From the NCBI GenBank assembly GCA_013397865.1, contig VZTI01000615.1, positions 62,001-126,000 on the forward strand: a stretch of 64,000 bases of DNA. The letters run 5' to 3'. The DNA is from Struthidea cinerea (taxonomy: Eukaryota > Chordata > Aves > Passeriformes > Corcoracidae). How positions within the stretch are numbered: the first letter of the stretch is position 1; each line of letters starts with the position of its first letter. The notes under the pieces are model-generated. The model was not told the DNA's origin and searched no databases. It was given only the letters and a program-made list of their open reading frames with translations. A program made the position numbers and the translations under genes. Shown one piece after another: positions 38,266-50,105 of the stretch.

Positions 38266-41200
38266 CTAGAACAGGCACAGTGTGAAATAACTTGAGAAGA
38301 TGACATTGTATCAATAAGCCATATGTTTTCCTTTAATGGTCACAATGGGAGTCTCTTGTAAACAACAGGAGAAATTATCATGGATATTTAAAGGCTGAAC
38401 ATTTGCTTAACTTAATCTGAAGAGAAACATTACTAGTACCATGATGTTGGTTGTACGTTAAACTGTGTACAGCACTGAAGATCTATGGTGACAGGAAATA
38501 CAAACCAAATCACAGTCCCAAATGGTCTGAAATCAGTTTGTAGTATTCCTTTGCAAGAATGCAAGTTCCAGAGCTCAAAACATGACTGAACTACTTTATC
38601 GATGTTTTTCATTTTTATAAAGTGAATACAACTAAAATCCTTGCTCACAAATGCACAACAAAACATGATTTCCACTCCCACTATGCACCACTATGCATTG
38701 TTATAAATGCAGCAGTACAAATTGCTAAAACATTCCCAGCAAGGCTTTTATAAAGTTCATAAAGGCTGGTTCTTCACAGGTCTTCAAACTGCATTGAAAT
38801 CTTTAATTTTCAAATGTTTTTCTCTGTGTATTTCAGTTTTGAAGAAAAACAGGTAAACAGAGTAAGCTGCAATTATGCTTTGCTTTTACAATAACTCTAG
38901 CACTTCTAATCAGGAAAATGCAGATCTTGGATGCTCTTGCCAAGTTTAAACAGTTTTACATTTTACGTATCTATCTCTGATAACTGCTGAAATAATGTTC
39001 TGTTGTAGCTAACTCACCAAATTCCACGTTATCACCCTCAACAACAGCAGGTTCTTGGGCACACTAACTTCTTTTTTACAATAATGAAGCTAGTCTGGAG
39101 TGAAGAAATACACAAATGCACACTAGGAAAAGGTATAAAAATTCCACCAAACATCAGTCACACCATTTTTCTAAAAAAGTGAGCAATTCAAATACAGGAG
39201 GCAAGACTTCTACTGTGTGTTTGCATTTTGCTTTTTCCATTTGCTGCAGTATCAAACTGTTCTGTTGCACTCACATGGCTCTTAACCGGTTACACTTGCA
39301 AAACCCAAAGCCATTTGCAGAGGGAAATCAGCAGAGCAGCTGTCAACAGAAGAGTTAATGTGATGGTCCTGGTGTCATCACCCAAGTAAAATGCTGACTT
39401 TGGAACTCCAGCAACCTGACAAGACTGTTTAAGCCCACTGCAACCTTTTATTGTCAGGTTTCATGTTAGAATTTCATCTCCAACTGATCACTCATGTCAG
39501 AAAAGCGTGGGAGTGTTGCTACCACTTAGGAATGCAGCATACATCTCATGCATACAGAGAGGGCAGTACCTGGTCTAAGAATCTGTTAAATCTTCAGGAA
39601 AGGGGTTTGAGCAGGGGTAAAGATGCAAGTGTCTTGCTGTCTCTTTACACAGGGGACATTTTCCATCCTGACTACCAGCTTCTACATTTCTGTGCCTGGG
39701 CACCTGACAGAAACAGCCCAGGCTTTGCATTGTAATGCTTTTTTCTAAATCTGAAATTTCGAGCATTTACAGTCACAGGGCATAGCTTTATCAGCTCTTC
39801 TCCAATGAAATAATTTTAGTTGTTTTGTTTTAGACTGCTCCCCAGCACAACCTTGCTGACTTCTTTCAAAAAAGCATGAAGCTGTGTCTGTGCTCCTCTG
39901 GTGCTACTGGTTTGTCATCAGTCCTCACTTAGTAAATTAGTAAAGTCATCCATGAAGTGAGCTGGGGAAACAGCATCATCCTGTGCTCTCCCGTGCAATG
40001 CTGCAGCACAATACTATAAATAGCTGCTCCCTTTCACTCCAGAGATGGAAGCTTCCTGAGAACAAGGCATTTCTGTACTTGGAGTACATGCACGATACAC
40101 AGCACACTGATATATCACCACTTGCCCATATGTAAAGTGAATAGATTTGCAATATTTCCCCAAACAAAAAGCTGTCCCAGCCACACAGCAAGTATGTTTC
40201 TAGTAAACACTCTTCGGCCTCCGCCCCCCCCAAGCTTGAGCAGTTGCATTTTAACTCATGTTTTTTTAATTTTATTTCCACAACTGCCAAAGCAGTTCCA
40301 TGTTTCTGCTAATCTTTTTTGAAATAGAGAAAGTGAAAATTGTTTCAGGAGAAATTTTGGATCATCTTCAGATTATTTTTTTTAAAAAACATATTTTGTT
40401 TAAGTAGAAGCAAACAACAAGTTTTTGATCTCAGCTCTCACATACAAATCTGAACCATTCCACATTTAGATGGAAAAATGGAATCAATCTATTTCTGAAC
40501 AGAATTGGCTCTGGGCAAGGATAGGCAAAGCATGAAGGCCGCTCACTCAGAAGAGGACAGAAGCTGGAGGGATGTTCTCTGGCAAAGGGAAAGGATGCAC
40601 TGAATCAAGGGATAGAAGAAGTGATCACAAAGGGTTGAAATATGGATGCAGGACTATGAACCAGATAAAAGAGCCTGGGAGTCTGAAGGAATTTTCTGTT
40701 GAGCAGCGGAGCAAAGCTGTGGCACAGTGTCCTTAGAAGCTCTGACAATTTTGCATTAAACATCTGCTAAAATGGTATTTGACCACTGTGCCAAAGAGAC
40801 ATCTCTGATGTGTTGCTCCCAGTAAGGATAGACTGCATTTGGCAAAGCAATAAGCCACTCTCTGCCCCATGCTTCTACCAGACCCAGGAGATGAGGAGTG
40901 CTGGCTCCACCTCACTGCACAGCCAGACTCCCAGCAGCACAGAAATGCCACCAGGAACAAGTAGCTCGTTACTTCACCCACCTCTGCCTGCCAAGAAAGC
41001 GTGAGAGCCCAGTGCTTTGCCTGTTCAAATTCAGGAAAAAGGTGTTTGAAGAGCTTTGCTCAGCACAGGCAGCATTCTGTGAACAGTGGCAGAGCTCTAA
41101 TTAACTGCACAGACTTCATCTCAGCAAAATGTTTTAAAAGAAATTTTAAAACTACATGAGTACTCCCAGTTAATCCATAACGCAAAGAGCTGAATCACAG

Positions 41201-41924
41201 ACTCTGACAAGGCAGTCCCTGGAAAGCAGATAGATATGTCATACACTCCATTTCTCATTCCAGGAGCATCCCAAGTCCAATGTGTAGCAGCTCTATATGC
41301 ATATAAGCTGAAAGGAGAATGCCAGTTTCCAACACCCATGAGGAAAGTTCAAATCTGGAGTCTAATTAACTTCACAAATCTCCTTCACCTCTAGTGCAGG
41401 AAACTTACAAAGGGAGACTGACTTGACTGCGTGCCAGATATGTAGATTCCAAACAACGGCATTTCTCTTGAGCCCTTCCACAAAGCCCAAACTGCAGTCA
41501 GGACAACCAAGGACACAAGCTCACCCAAGTTTCAGGGCTGTCCACCAACCTGGGTCACTTCAGAGCCAGGTGGTGCTCTCTTGGGACAGCACTTTTCCAG
41601 GAGCAGAGCTGTCCTGCCCCACAAAAGGAGCTCTAGCATCACTTCACAACAAAGCAAGGCTGATGCCTAGAATATTCCCGGTTCATTCCAGCAACTACAA
41701 GTGCTTGGGATCACAGGCCAATTTCATTCCCTTTACAGTAACTTGCTCCTAACCACAGTCTTATCCCAGCAATGAGCAGAATCTCAAGGTGAAGCTGTCT
41801 GTACATCCACACTTCCTTCTCCATTAGCACAGCATCTTCTGTAGCTTGTACTCAGGACTGGAGAAATATTGCCAAGAGATTCTCTTGTTACATATCCTTC
41901 TGACCACACATGTGGGCACATCTG
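38266..41924. other. Unique non-coding stretch
   Basis: No gene, RNA gene or repeat of note was recognised. The open frame at 41423-41752 (109 codons) has no known domain. A run of eight C lies near 40222-40230. Confidence 0.55.
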
Positions 41925-42610
41925 CAGGTTGGCCAGAAAAGTGATTGAGAGCAGCCCTGCAGAGAAAGTCTTGGGGGTGATGGTTGATGAAAACTCACAT
42001 GAGCACAGTGCGCGCTCACAGCCCAGAAATCCAAAGGAATCCTGGGCTGCATCCAAAGCAGTATGGCCAGCAGGGCGAGGATTCTGCCCCTGTACTCTGC
42101 TCTGGTGAGACCCCACCCAGAGTGCGGCATCCAGCTCTGGGGTCCCAAAATAAGAAGTACATGGAACTGTTGGAGCGAGTCCACAAAGTTGGTAAGAGGC
42201 AACCTATGACGACAGGCAGAGAATGTGGGGACTGTTCAGCCTGGAGAAGAGAAGGTTGTGCGGATACCTCATAGAAACCTTCCAATATTTGAAGTGGGTC
42301 TACAGGGAAGCCAAAGAGGGACTCTCTGTCAGGAACTGTAGTAACAGGACAAGTACTATTGGGTACAAATTGAAAGAGGGGAAATTTAGGTTAGAGATTA
42401 GGAAGAAACTCCTTACTGTGAGGATGGTGAGACACTGGAGCAGGTTACCCAGAGAAGCTGTGGATACCCCAACCCTGGCAGTGTTCAAGGCCAGGCTGGC
42501 TAAGGCCTTGGGCAGCCCAGTCTAGTGGGAGGTGTCCCTGTCCATGGCAGGGGTATTTGGACTAAATGATCTTTAAGGTCCCCTCCAAACCTTAACATTC
42601 TATGATTCTA
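41925..42610 (+). mobile_element. CR1 LINE, longest copy (3' part of ORF2 plus tail)
   Basis: About 690 bases in plus orientation match CR1. The 5' part corresponds to the end of ORF2: GATTGAGAGCAGCCCTGC, CTCTGGTGAGACCCCACCC, GTTCAGCCTGGAGAAGAGAA. The 3' part is the usual tail (CACTGGAGCAGGTTACCCAG, TTCAAGGCCAGGCTGG, GATCTTTAAGGTCCCCTCCA), ending in ATTCTATGATTCTA. The first half is frameshifted and partly deleted and the last 100 codons are open. It is 5'-truncated and cannot move on its own. Confidence 0.95.
41930..42525 (+). pseudogene. CR1 ORF2 (reverse transcriptase) C-terminal remnant
   Basis: ORF2 of CR1 encodes an endonuclease and a reverse transcriptase used for target-primed retrotransposition. 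Only the C-terminal part is present. The segment 42223-42525 translates to about 100 residues with the characteristic blocks GLFSLEKRRL, FRLEIRKKLLTVR, HWSRLPREAVD and VFKARLAKAL, then a stop. Upstream, blocks such as VIESSPAEKVLGVMVDE are in a different frame, and the segment between them has lost part of the sequence, so at least one frameshift and one deletion have occurred. The catalytic domain is absent. Annotation pipelines often report such tails as genes; this is not a host gene. Confidence 0.85.
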
Positions 42611-45493
42611 AGAGCGTTCCCTATTCTGATAGGGCTTTGGTTTGCCCCTTTGTAGGGGTTTGCACTTCCAGGTTCCTGTATTCCCTTAGGAAAGTGTATT
42701 TCAGCTCAGTTCAACAGCTTAGGAGGAAAAACCTGGCAATTTCTACTGTACCTTTGAGAACTTACTCATTGGCTTAAAATCTGATGTAAAACCTGGCATC
42801 ACATGTTCCAGGTAAAATGGTATGGGTCTGAAAAATCCTGGGGAAAAGGCCAACTCAGCCCAAAGTGATGCAAGACTCCTGAACTATTCCCAACCCACCC
42901 AATTAATGTGCATTGAATATTTCTGGAGAACAGATACCATTACGAGTTATTTCATACCTGCATGGTATGAAGTCTGCAAGGACTCTTCAGTGGCAGAAGC
43001 ACAAGCTTTCTCAGAATTCAGCGACATCCACCAATTCAAACAGGATCCCAGCAGACATACTCAAAAGACTCATAGGCAATTTCAGCAAGATGGAAAAGGC
43101 CTGGTGTATTTGGACTGAAAGCAAAAGGATCTAAAACAGACATAAGGAGCTTTCATTGAGATCAACTTGAGAGAGGAGCTCCCGCTCCTCTGTTTTTGCT
43201 GTTGCTTGGGAGGAGGGAAAAGCATAAAGAGAGATGCAGATGCACTTCAGATAAGCACCACTCTTCAGCTTTATGATGTTTTTTCCAGTTGGATAGGAAA
43301 GAAAAAGCTCTTGAACCTCTCCGGCAAGCTATGTTCTGCAGAGGATTGGATGCAAAGGTGGGACACAACACAGAGGTTCTGAACACCATGAAGATCAGTC
43401 CTTCAAAACTTGCACACATACAATCAGTGTGTCCCCCATCTACGCACACACAATCAGTACTTCACCATATTACAATTAAAATCATGAGAAGCTAGCCTGA
43501 ATCCTTGTTCAACAGAGCACTGTGCAAAAGTTGCCTTGAACATTACAGTAAGAGAACTGCTCTCACACACATCCCCCTGCTCTCAACTAAGTAGCAGTTC
43601 CTGACTCTACTAGTAATTAGCAGAATTAACTTTTTCTTGCTGGGCAGGAAGGAAAACATCAAGTTGTAACAGAAATTCCCATCTCCTATTTTTCAGACTT
43701 TCCTTAAACTATTCCATGTTCATGAGAAGCTTGCAACTCCAAAGAGAACACATGAAGCACCCCGACTCCTAGTAGCAATTCAAGCAGGGTTTCAGTGCTA
43801 TTCACTTGAATAGCATTCAGTCAGTCAGGGAAAGTGAAACAATAACATATGTGAAACAGCTTGAATCTTGAGAATATGATCTATGCAGAATTAGTTAACA
43901 GAATTTTTTTCTTTAAACCCACACACTCACCATAACATTCATTTAGTAAATCTGAGTAAGAGCTGCATTCAAGAGAACACAATCTGCATGTGAACATTCT
44001 GTGAAGAGAAAGAATGAATTCCATGAATCAATAATTTGGTTCAATTGTCTTGGTTCTGTTTACTATCTACACTATGTTTGATGAGCCTTAACTTATTATT
44101 GTTGGACATCCTCTGTTTTAAATATCTGTATAAGGCTCCAAGTGAACAAGGTCTGTGTTTACTTTGACTTCAAAGGTAATTAAGCATTTGCAGAAGAGTT
44201 TTCCAGACCGAGCTGTACTTCATTAGCTCTGCTGTCATAAGTTCAGAAAAATATAAATCTCTACATCAGGTACATTTGAGGCAAGAGGCCCTTCATTCAA
44301 TACCTCTTATATTTTGCAAAACAATACTTTTCACATAATGTTGGTATCATATATGTATTGTAGTTAACATTAGCGTAATAATGATGACATATGTGTTATT
44401 ACCATTACAATGTTGGCAGAATTGATTGGCCAACAATTGGCAAAAATTGTTGATTTTTAGTATTGACAGAGCTGCCTGAAATATCTACTGTTTACAACAT
44501 TTGTTCTAGCTAAAGAGATTTGGTAGAATTTGCTAATCAACTGCAACCACTTCCCACCCATAAAACTGATGCAAATAAGGGGAAAAAAAAAACAGCTAGA
44601 GGGATCCAAAGACATAAACACTTATAACTCTGTAAAGAGAAATCCCTCTCTCTCTCCATATGGCTTTCTCTTGGCTCTTAATCATCTTTTCATTGGCTTC
44701 CAGCTGGCTGTCTCACTATCAAGACCAACTTGTTATGCCAGAGTCAGGCTCAGAAAGATGAGAGCTGCAGAGTGGCATGACTGGATGCAGCAGTCTTTAC
44801 TAGGGGCAAGTCTAGCATAAAGGATACATGGCAGGGTCACTTCACTTGCCTCAGCAAAGCAGCCACTGCTGTGTTCCCAAAACACAGCAGCAGGTCTATG
44901 TTCACACTTATTAGTAGCGGGAGTGAAGAACGACTACTACAATTGAAGCTACGGGGAAATTCTGCAGGCAGAAGTGTAATTACCTGAGTGGGAATTCTGG
45001 CAGAAAACCCAGACCTCTTTCTCTCCTTAAATAGAAACAAATACTGTGCAGTCACCATGGAGAGATTACGTACAGCATTTGGATGACATACAGCACTGAA
45101 ATACAACACACACACAAGAGAGCCAGCCATGGAGCTGGTTTAGCAAAGCACAACCAAGTCAGGTCTCCACTGACTATAGCCACCATTTTAGCCATCACCT
45201 CAGTCTTACAAATAATAAGCTATGTGTCAAAATTCAGGCTCTGCAAGCTGTTTAGTCCATCTGGGAGTACCTGGAGCCTGACGTGACATGAACGAGACAG
45301 AGATGGAAGCACTCACAAACTGATCTACCACCACCCGGGTAAGATTTCAAGTTGAGAACAGAAGAAAACCACAGGGAAAGAAACATCATACAGTGCCTGC
45401 ATGTGAAAGCCTATTGGATTTAGCTAAGCAGTCAGTCACTGAAGTGCAGCAGTTCTTATACAGTCTGTAGAGGCTTTGACTTCAGCTGCAAAA
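42611..45493. other. Unique non-coding stretch
   Basis: No gene recognised. At 44413-44453 there is a cluster of TTGGC/GCCAA half-sites and an inverted CAACAATTGG...AATTGTTG motif. A repeated motif of the CACACANACAATCAGT type occurs twice at about 43412-43456. Confidence 0.5.
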
Positions 45494-45997
45494 ATGCTTG
45501 GTTTTGGTCCATGTCCAACACCTTTGGTTTCCAGTCACCCTATGCATCCAAGCCCACCTCCTCATCTCTCTCTCTTTCCCTTCCTTCTGCCCATTCCACA
45601 AGCCAGCTCATTTTTTGCCTACTGCCCCCAGCAGCCTCCAGACTCAATCCCAGCTGCAGCCCCTCTCTCCTGGGGTGGATTTTTCCCCTCCACTCCATCA
45701 CCCATGTCTCCAGCAGACAGCTTCCTCCTTGGGGCTGCAGCAGCACCCCAGGGGGAGTCACCAGGAAAATGGGCACCTCTTCAGGCACAGTATGGGCTGC
45801 AGTCTTGCAGTCTTTTTGGCTTCAACCCCTCCCCCCCCGCAATGACTACCTGTGCTCACCAGTTGTCAGGGCACTTTCTCTTTAGCCACCAGACTATTCA
45901 GTCCTGTTTTCAAAGAGAAATATGGCTACTCAGAGTCCCTGAAAAATCCACCATTACTTTCTATTGTTCGAAGTCAGCAGGACTGTTACCAGACTAA
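45494..45997 (+). other. Pyrimidine-rich open frame, 167 codons, function unknown
   Basis: From an ATG at 45494 (A at -3, a favourable context) a frame stays open for 167 codons to a stop at 45995-45997. The translation is rich in Pro and Ser in its first two thirds, with an alanine run, and shows no recognisable domain, signal peptide or membrane segment. The other two forward frames are also open from about 45511 to 45845, which points to base composition (C- and T-rich, few purines for stops) rather than selection for coding. An acceptor-like GGCTTTGACTTCAG lies just upstream; no good donor follows. I consider a gene unlikely but list it as one of the longest gap-free open frames outside the repeats. 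Confidence 0.15.
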
Positions 45998-48016
45998 AAA
46001 TGTCAGAAATTTGCCTCTCCCTTTCAAATCAGCCAAGCTTTGTTTTGTTAATAACTGCAAATCAGCTTCCAAACCTTAGGAGAATGCCTTTTATCTGCAT
46101 ACATGTCAGGGTGGTGATACTAAATGGGAATCGGATGCTTAGTGGGACCAGCAAAGCCTTGCTGTATAGCAGAAATGCCATTCCATGGATAGTACTTTTC
46201 TCCCCTCTCTGCAGCAGCTCACTAATTTAGGTGTATTAATCAGAGACAGCTGATAAGGCCACAGATACCAAGATGTCCTGCCTCCCATTTAATTTTGCCA
46301 AGCATCCTGCAAGCCATCAAACAGCTTCAGATTTGGAAGTTTTGAAAACAACTCTCCTCTTTTTAAAATGTTCATACATTTCAATTTCCTCCACATACCA
46401 CTAGCAATTACAGAAACAGCTTTCTGATTTTGTAGTGATTATTCCCCAGCATGCACATCCCTGTGACTGGCTTTTGTTTTTATTCTCACAAGACAAGGCA
46501 TATAGAGACCTGCACTTCCCCCCGCTTTTCACCATTACTAGCCTTCTAACAGCTCCTCTCTCTCCAGTATCCATGTTGTGCTTCACATAGGCTCCATTCC
46601 ATGTGTTTTCTTAAAGGCAAATATCTTAATTTGTATTTATGAAAATCCTCTATTTTTTCACCTACCACACATCCTGGTGCCTTGACTGTACTGAGACTTG
46701 CTTATTTTTAATGTTACATATTAATGAAAAGCTGCTAAAATGAGAGAAAGGATTTTCTGTCGTCAGTCAGCATCAGCATGAGAGCAGTCTGCTCTTGAAA
46801 GCCCATAGCTCTGATTGTTCAAAAACATACTGTTCACCGTGTCAATTTAATCATGTGCGTCAGATATTAAAAGTTCAGGCTCTAAGTGCACAAATCCTGT
46901 TGAGATCCGAGAAAGTTCTTTGCCATAAATATTAATGGGGGCCAATTTCATGCGACTTGTTACATCCCCTGTACTCTTATTTCTTCAAACTATCACTTGT
47001 CTTGTCTTTTATGTGCCAATAATCAATTTGTAAAGCATAAATCATAAAGCTTACCTAGTTTTTGACTATGCTAAAGCCTATGATTTTACATTTAATCAAT
47101 TTCCTTACTTTGATAAGTGACATTATTTCCATTTTATCACCTTATCTGTGTTTGAGGGAACAAATAAAAATCACCTCTGAAAAGGATTAAAATTTCACCT
47201 ATTATTTACCTGAAACCAAGTTTTAGAACTGCATCATCACAGTGAGCATTTAATCAAAAATACAGACAAGAAGCTCAACCTGTACATCCTGTTCTGCCCT
47301 ACATCAAGCATCAATCATATTCAGCATTACCACATGCAATCTGCAAACATCTGCTAAAGAGAGAAAACAGAATAGCAACAACAAAATACCCACACACCAG
47401 AAGGTTACTTGACTTGCATTCTGTGTGAATTCAGACTGAACACAAGAGTCAGGTCCCTGACTTGATCAGGGATGAAAAAAGAACAAGATGTTTTGGAAGA
47501 CAGCTGTTTCTCAAGAGACAGCAGGTGCACATTTGAGAGTGCCTTGCAGCACCAGGATGCCAGCACAGGTAGGTACAGTCACACATGTGCTCCAAGCTCA
47601 GTAGAGACACTTGCTAGAGAGAACCTGGAAGCCCTGCAGGATCTTTAAGGCAGTGCCTTGCACAGTCAAGCAAGGCACACTGGGGCAGGGAAGATCACTT
47701 TAGGCTCCCTGCCATGCGAATGAGTTTATTCAGCTTTCCAACCAGACCAGCTGAGGGCTTGGACTGGAGACAAGAGGAACGCAAAAGGCTGCCTGCAGCC
47801 AGCCAGCCAGCTCGATCGCTTAAGCTGGAGTCACACTGTCTCAGCAGTGGGGTTCATTTGATTCTGAAAGTCCATTGGCCTTACTATTTAAAAGAGACAT
47901 TAGTCACGTAAACATCTGTTTCTCATATACACTCAGAAAATTTGACAAGTTTTAAAGAAATGTTGCCACTACGAGTCAAAAAAGTGACATTCATTTGTTA
48001 CCAGGGTCTCAGGAAG
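45998..48016. other. Unique non-coding stretch
   Basis: No gene recognised. The DNA is AT-rich with scattered A and T runs and no notable repeats. Confidence 0.55.
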
Positions 48017-48040
48017 TTTAAAAAAAAAAAAAAAAAATCC

Positions 48041-48089
48041 NNNNNNNNNNNNNNNNNNNNNNNNNNNNNNNNNNNNNNNNNNNNNNNNN
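48041..48089. other. Assembly gap (49 N) with identical flanks
   Basis: Both sides of the gap show the same 24-base string: TTT, then 18 A, then TCC, at 48017-48040 and 48090-48113. The likeliest explanation is that one poly(A) locus is present twice because two contig ends were not merged. Confidence 0.95.
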
Positions 48090-48113
48090 TTTAAAAAAAA
48101 AAAAAAAAAATCC

Positions 48114-49950
48114 TCGTCATTATTAACAATTACTTGAGCTTTTGCTCCCCTTCAAAAGGTTTTGAATCCTTATTTCATACAAAGAGTCTGTTTCATGTAA
48201 ATATTTTAGGGGGAAAAAAAAAATCTGCTTCTTCTAACTATAACTAGCTGATGATGTCAGCACAAGTGACCCAAGATATGCTCTTCAACTGAAAGCACTG
48301 ACTTAACATTTCTCTGCTATCTTTTATAACAACCTCTTGAAAGCATAAACTATGGTTCCTTTTTTCTTTTTTTAAAATCTCCTACAGACATCTACTTCTA
48401 AGGATGTGAACAGACTCAAACAGTAATCAAGAAATTGTACAATGATCTCAAAGGATGCTTAAAACATTTTCCCTAGTCACAGCCTGTCCCTGTCTCCTGA
48501 TGACATTTTCTCCCATTTAGAAGCTTGCCTTGCTGCCTGGAGTTCCAGATTTAGAACTGATCTTTTCCCATGGCTAATGGTGTTGAAGTATACTTAACAA
48601 ATTCAACCAGACACTGAAATGTGTGTATTTTACATGACAGTATCTTGTTCATCTAACAGCTTGAGTTCTCACAGGAGGTTCACCAACACCCTGGATGGCC
48701 TATACAGACTTGGTACTCCCAGACCAGCATCCCAGCTCCACAGATGAAACATACTCCCTCTCAACTTATGAGAGGAGTGTCTGGACAAGGACAATGATGT
48801 CTGTATGCCAGGACATATGAAGAAAGCTTTCTGTGGAGTTATTTATTATAGTAACAGGCCCCGGCAACAGTTAGACTCCACGGTGATAACGAATAACCAA
48901 GCTCTCAAGGAAGAGAATTGGGCATTCCTGCTCCCTGGACTTGCAGCAAGGAGCAGATGCTCACAATTTCACCACGGGCTGCAATATTTCTATCCAGGCT
49001 GCAGTTGCACAGCTGCCTTCTGAGGGGCTACAGAACAACCAGGGAATCAAAAGCCAGGCAGTGACCTCTTCCCCATGGACTCGGTCTGAAATATGTTAGG
49101 AGATACCTTAGCACGCAAGTGTACCAGGAGGACATACACACACAGAGACATGATTTTGCTGGTGTTAGGGGTAGCTCTTTAAGAGAAGGGCTGTCACTCA
49201 CTCAGCTTAATACAATCCTTCTGGGACAAGGGAAGCAGATTCATCATTTGGCCACGTGCATGATCTGATTTCACAGAAAAGTTGCTTTTCAGTCTGTCCC
49301 ACTTGCCTCATTAAAGACACAATTATAGGCACTTATCTCCCACACCACTGATGAATTATAACACTGCAGCAAGGTGGATTTCGCCTCAAAAAGTTATTTT
49401 GAGGCAGGGGGCTTGTATATATGCAAATATTATATATGCAAGATATATTTGTGAAGCTACTTTGTGAAGCTTACAGAGTTGAGTTGGCTTAAGCCCAAAC
49501 ATACAGAGAAGAGACAAGAATACATCTAGGCTCTAATCCTGCATTAGTTGGAGGTTCAAACCTATTGTTTAGAAGGTGCACAGTTTAACACCTTAACAAG
49601 TGCTAATTTAAAACTCAGTTTTAAATTTCTAACAAATGTTCTGCAGTTCTGCACACAGAAGGCACATAAAGTATTGAAACAATACTCCATAGAGTCAAAT
49701 GGATTATGGACACATTTAACCTTAAAGTTATTGCTTTGTTTTGAAAAGGGAAAATGAAAAATGAATTTTGAAATGGTCCAAGAAACCCTCACTCACCATT
49801 CACCTGTGACAGAACATGGATAAGATATCAGGAATGCCTGTCTTCCACTGCACTCTGAACCTGCCAATTCTACAGGGCTACTCTAGATAGCCTTTTAAAT
49901 GTTTAGACGGCCAAGCAGCTTTTCTCATTTGTTTCTTCATCTTGCTGTAG
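48114..49950. other. Unique non-coding stretch
   Basis: No gene recognised. A duplicated AT-rich motif with a perfect octamer ATGCAAAT (49421-49428) lies at 49414-49449. The end of the stretch, from about 49921, is the pyrimidine tract of the candidate acceptor at 49949-49950. Confidence 0.5.
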
Positions 49951-50105
49951 ACTAGAAATGACAGCATTGATGGAAGAGAGACAGACCTTCACAGGTTGGG
50001 GCAGCTTGACCAACAGGGACTTCAAAGGATGGAGCCAAACTTGAAGATGAGACCAGTGAGGAAATCTTCCCCAAGGAATCACCATGAAGATTTACATCTT
50101 TTCAG
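49951..50105 (+). other. Candidate internal exon 1, plus strand
   Basis: A 155-base segment follows a very strong acceptor (long T/C tract ending TTCATCTTGCTGTAG) and precedes a strong donor (TTTTCAG|GTAAGC). Only the phase-0 frame is open; the other two contain stops. It gives 51 codons plus two bases (exit phase 2). The translation is hydrophilic and rich in charged residues, with basic and His-rich patches (e.g. RPVRKSSPRNHHEDLHLF), and is not recognised. Candidate exons at 52286 and 57587 both enter in phase 2, and either junction makes an AGA arginine codon. Length, sites and phase fit a real exon, coding or lncRNA, but chance is not excluded. Confidence 0.4.

Noticed and set aside
44413..44453. 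NFI site built from TTGGC and GCCAA
   Set aside because: Half-sites are 11 bases apart rather than the usual 5, so only half-site clustering is supported.
45964..45976. tRNA B-box-like GTTCGAAGTC
   Set aside because: No A box at the right distance and no acceptor-stem pairing.
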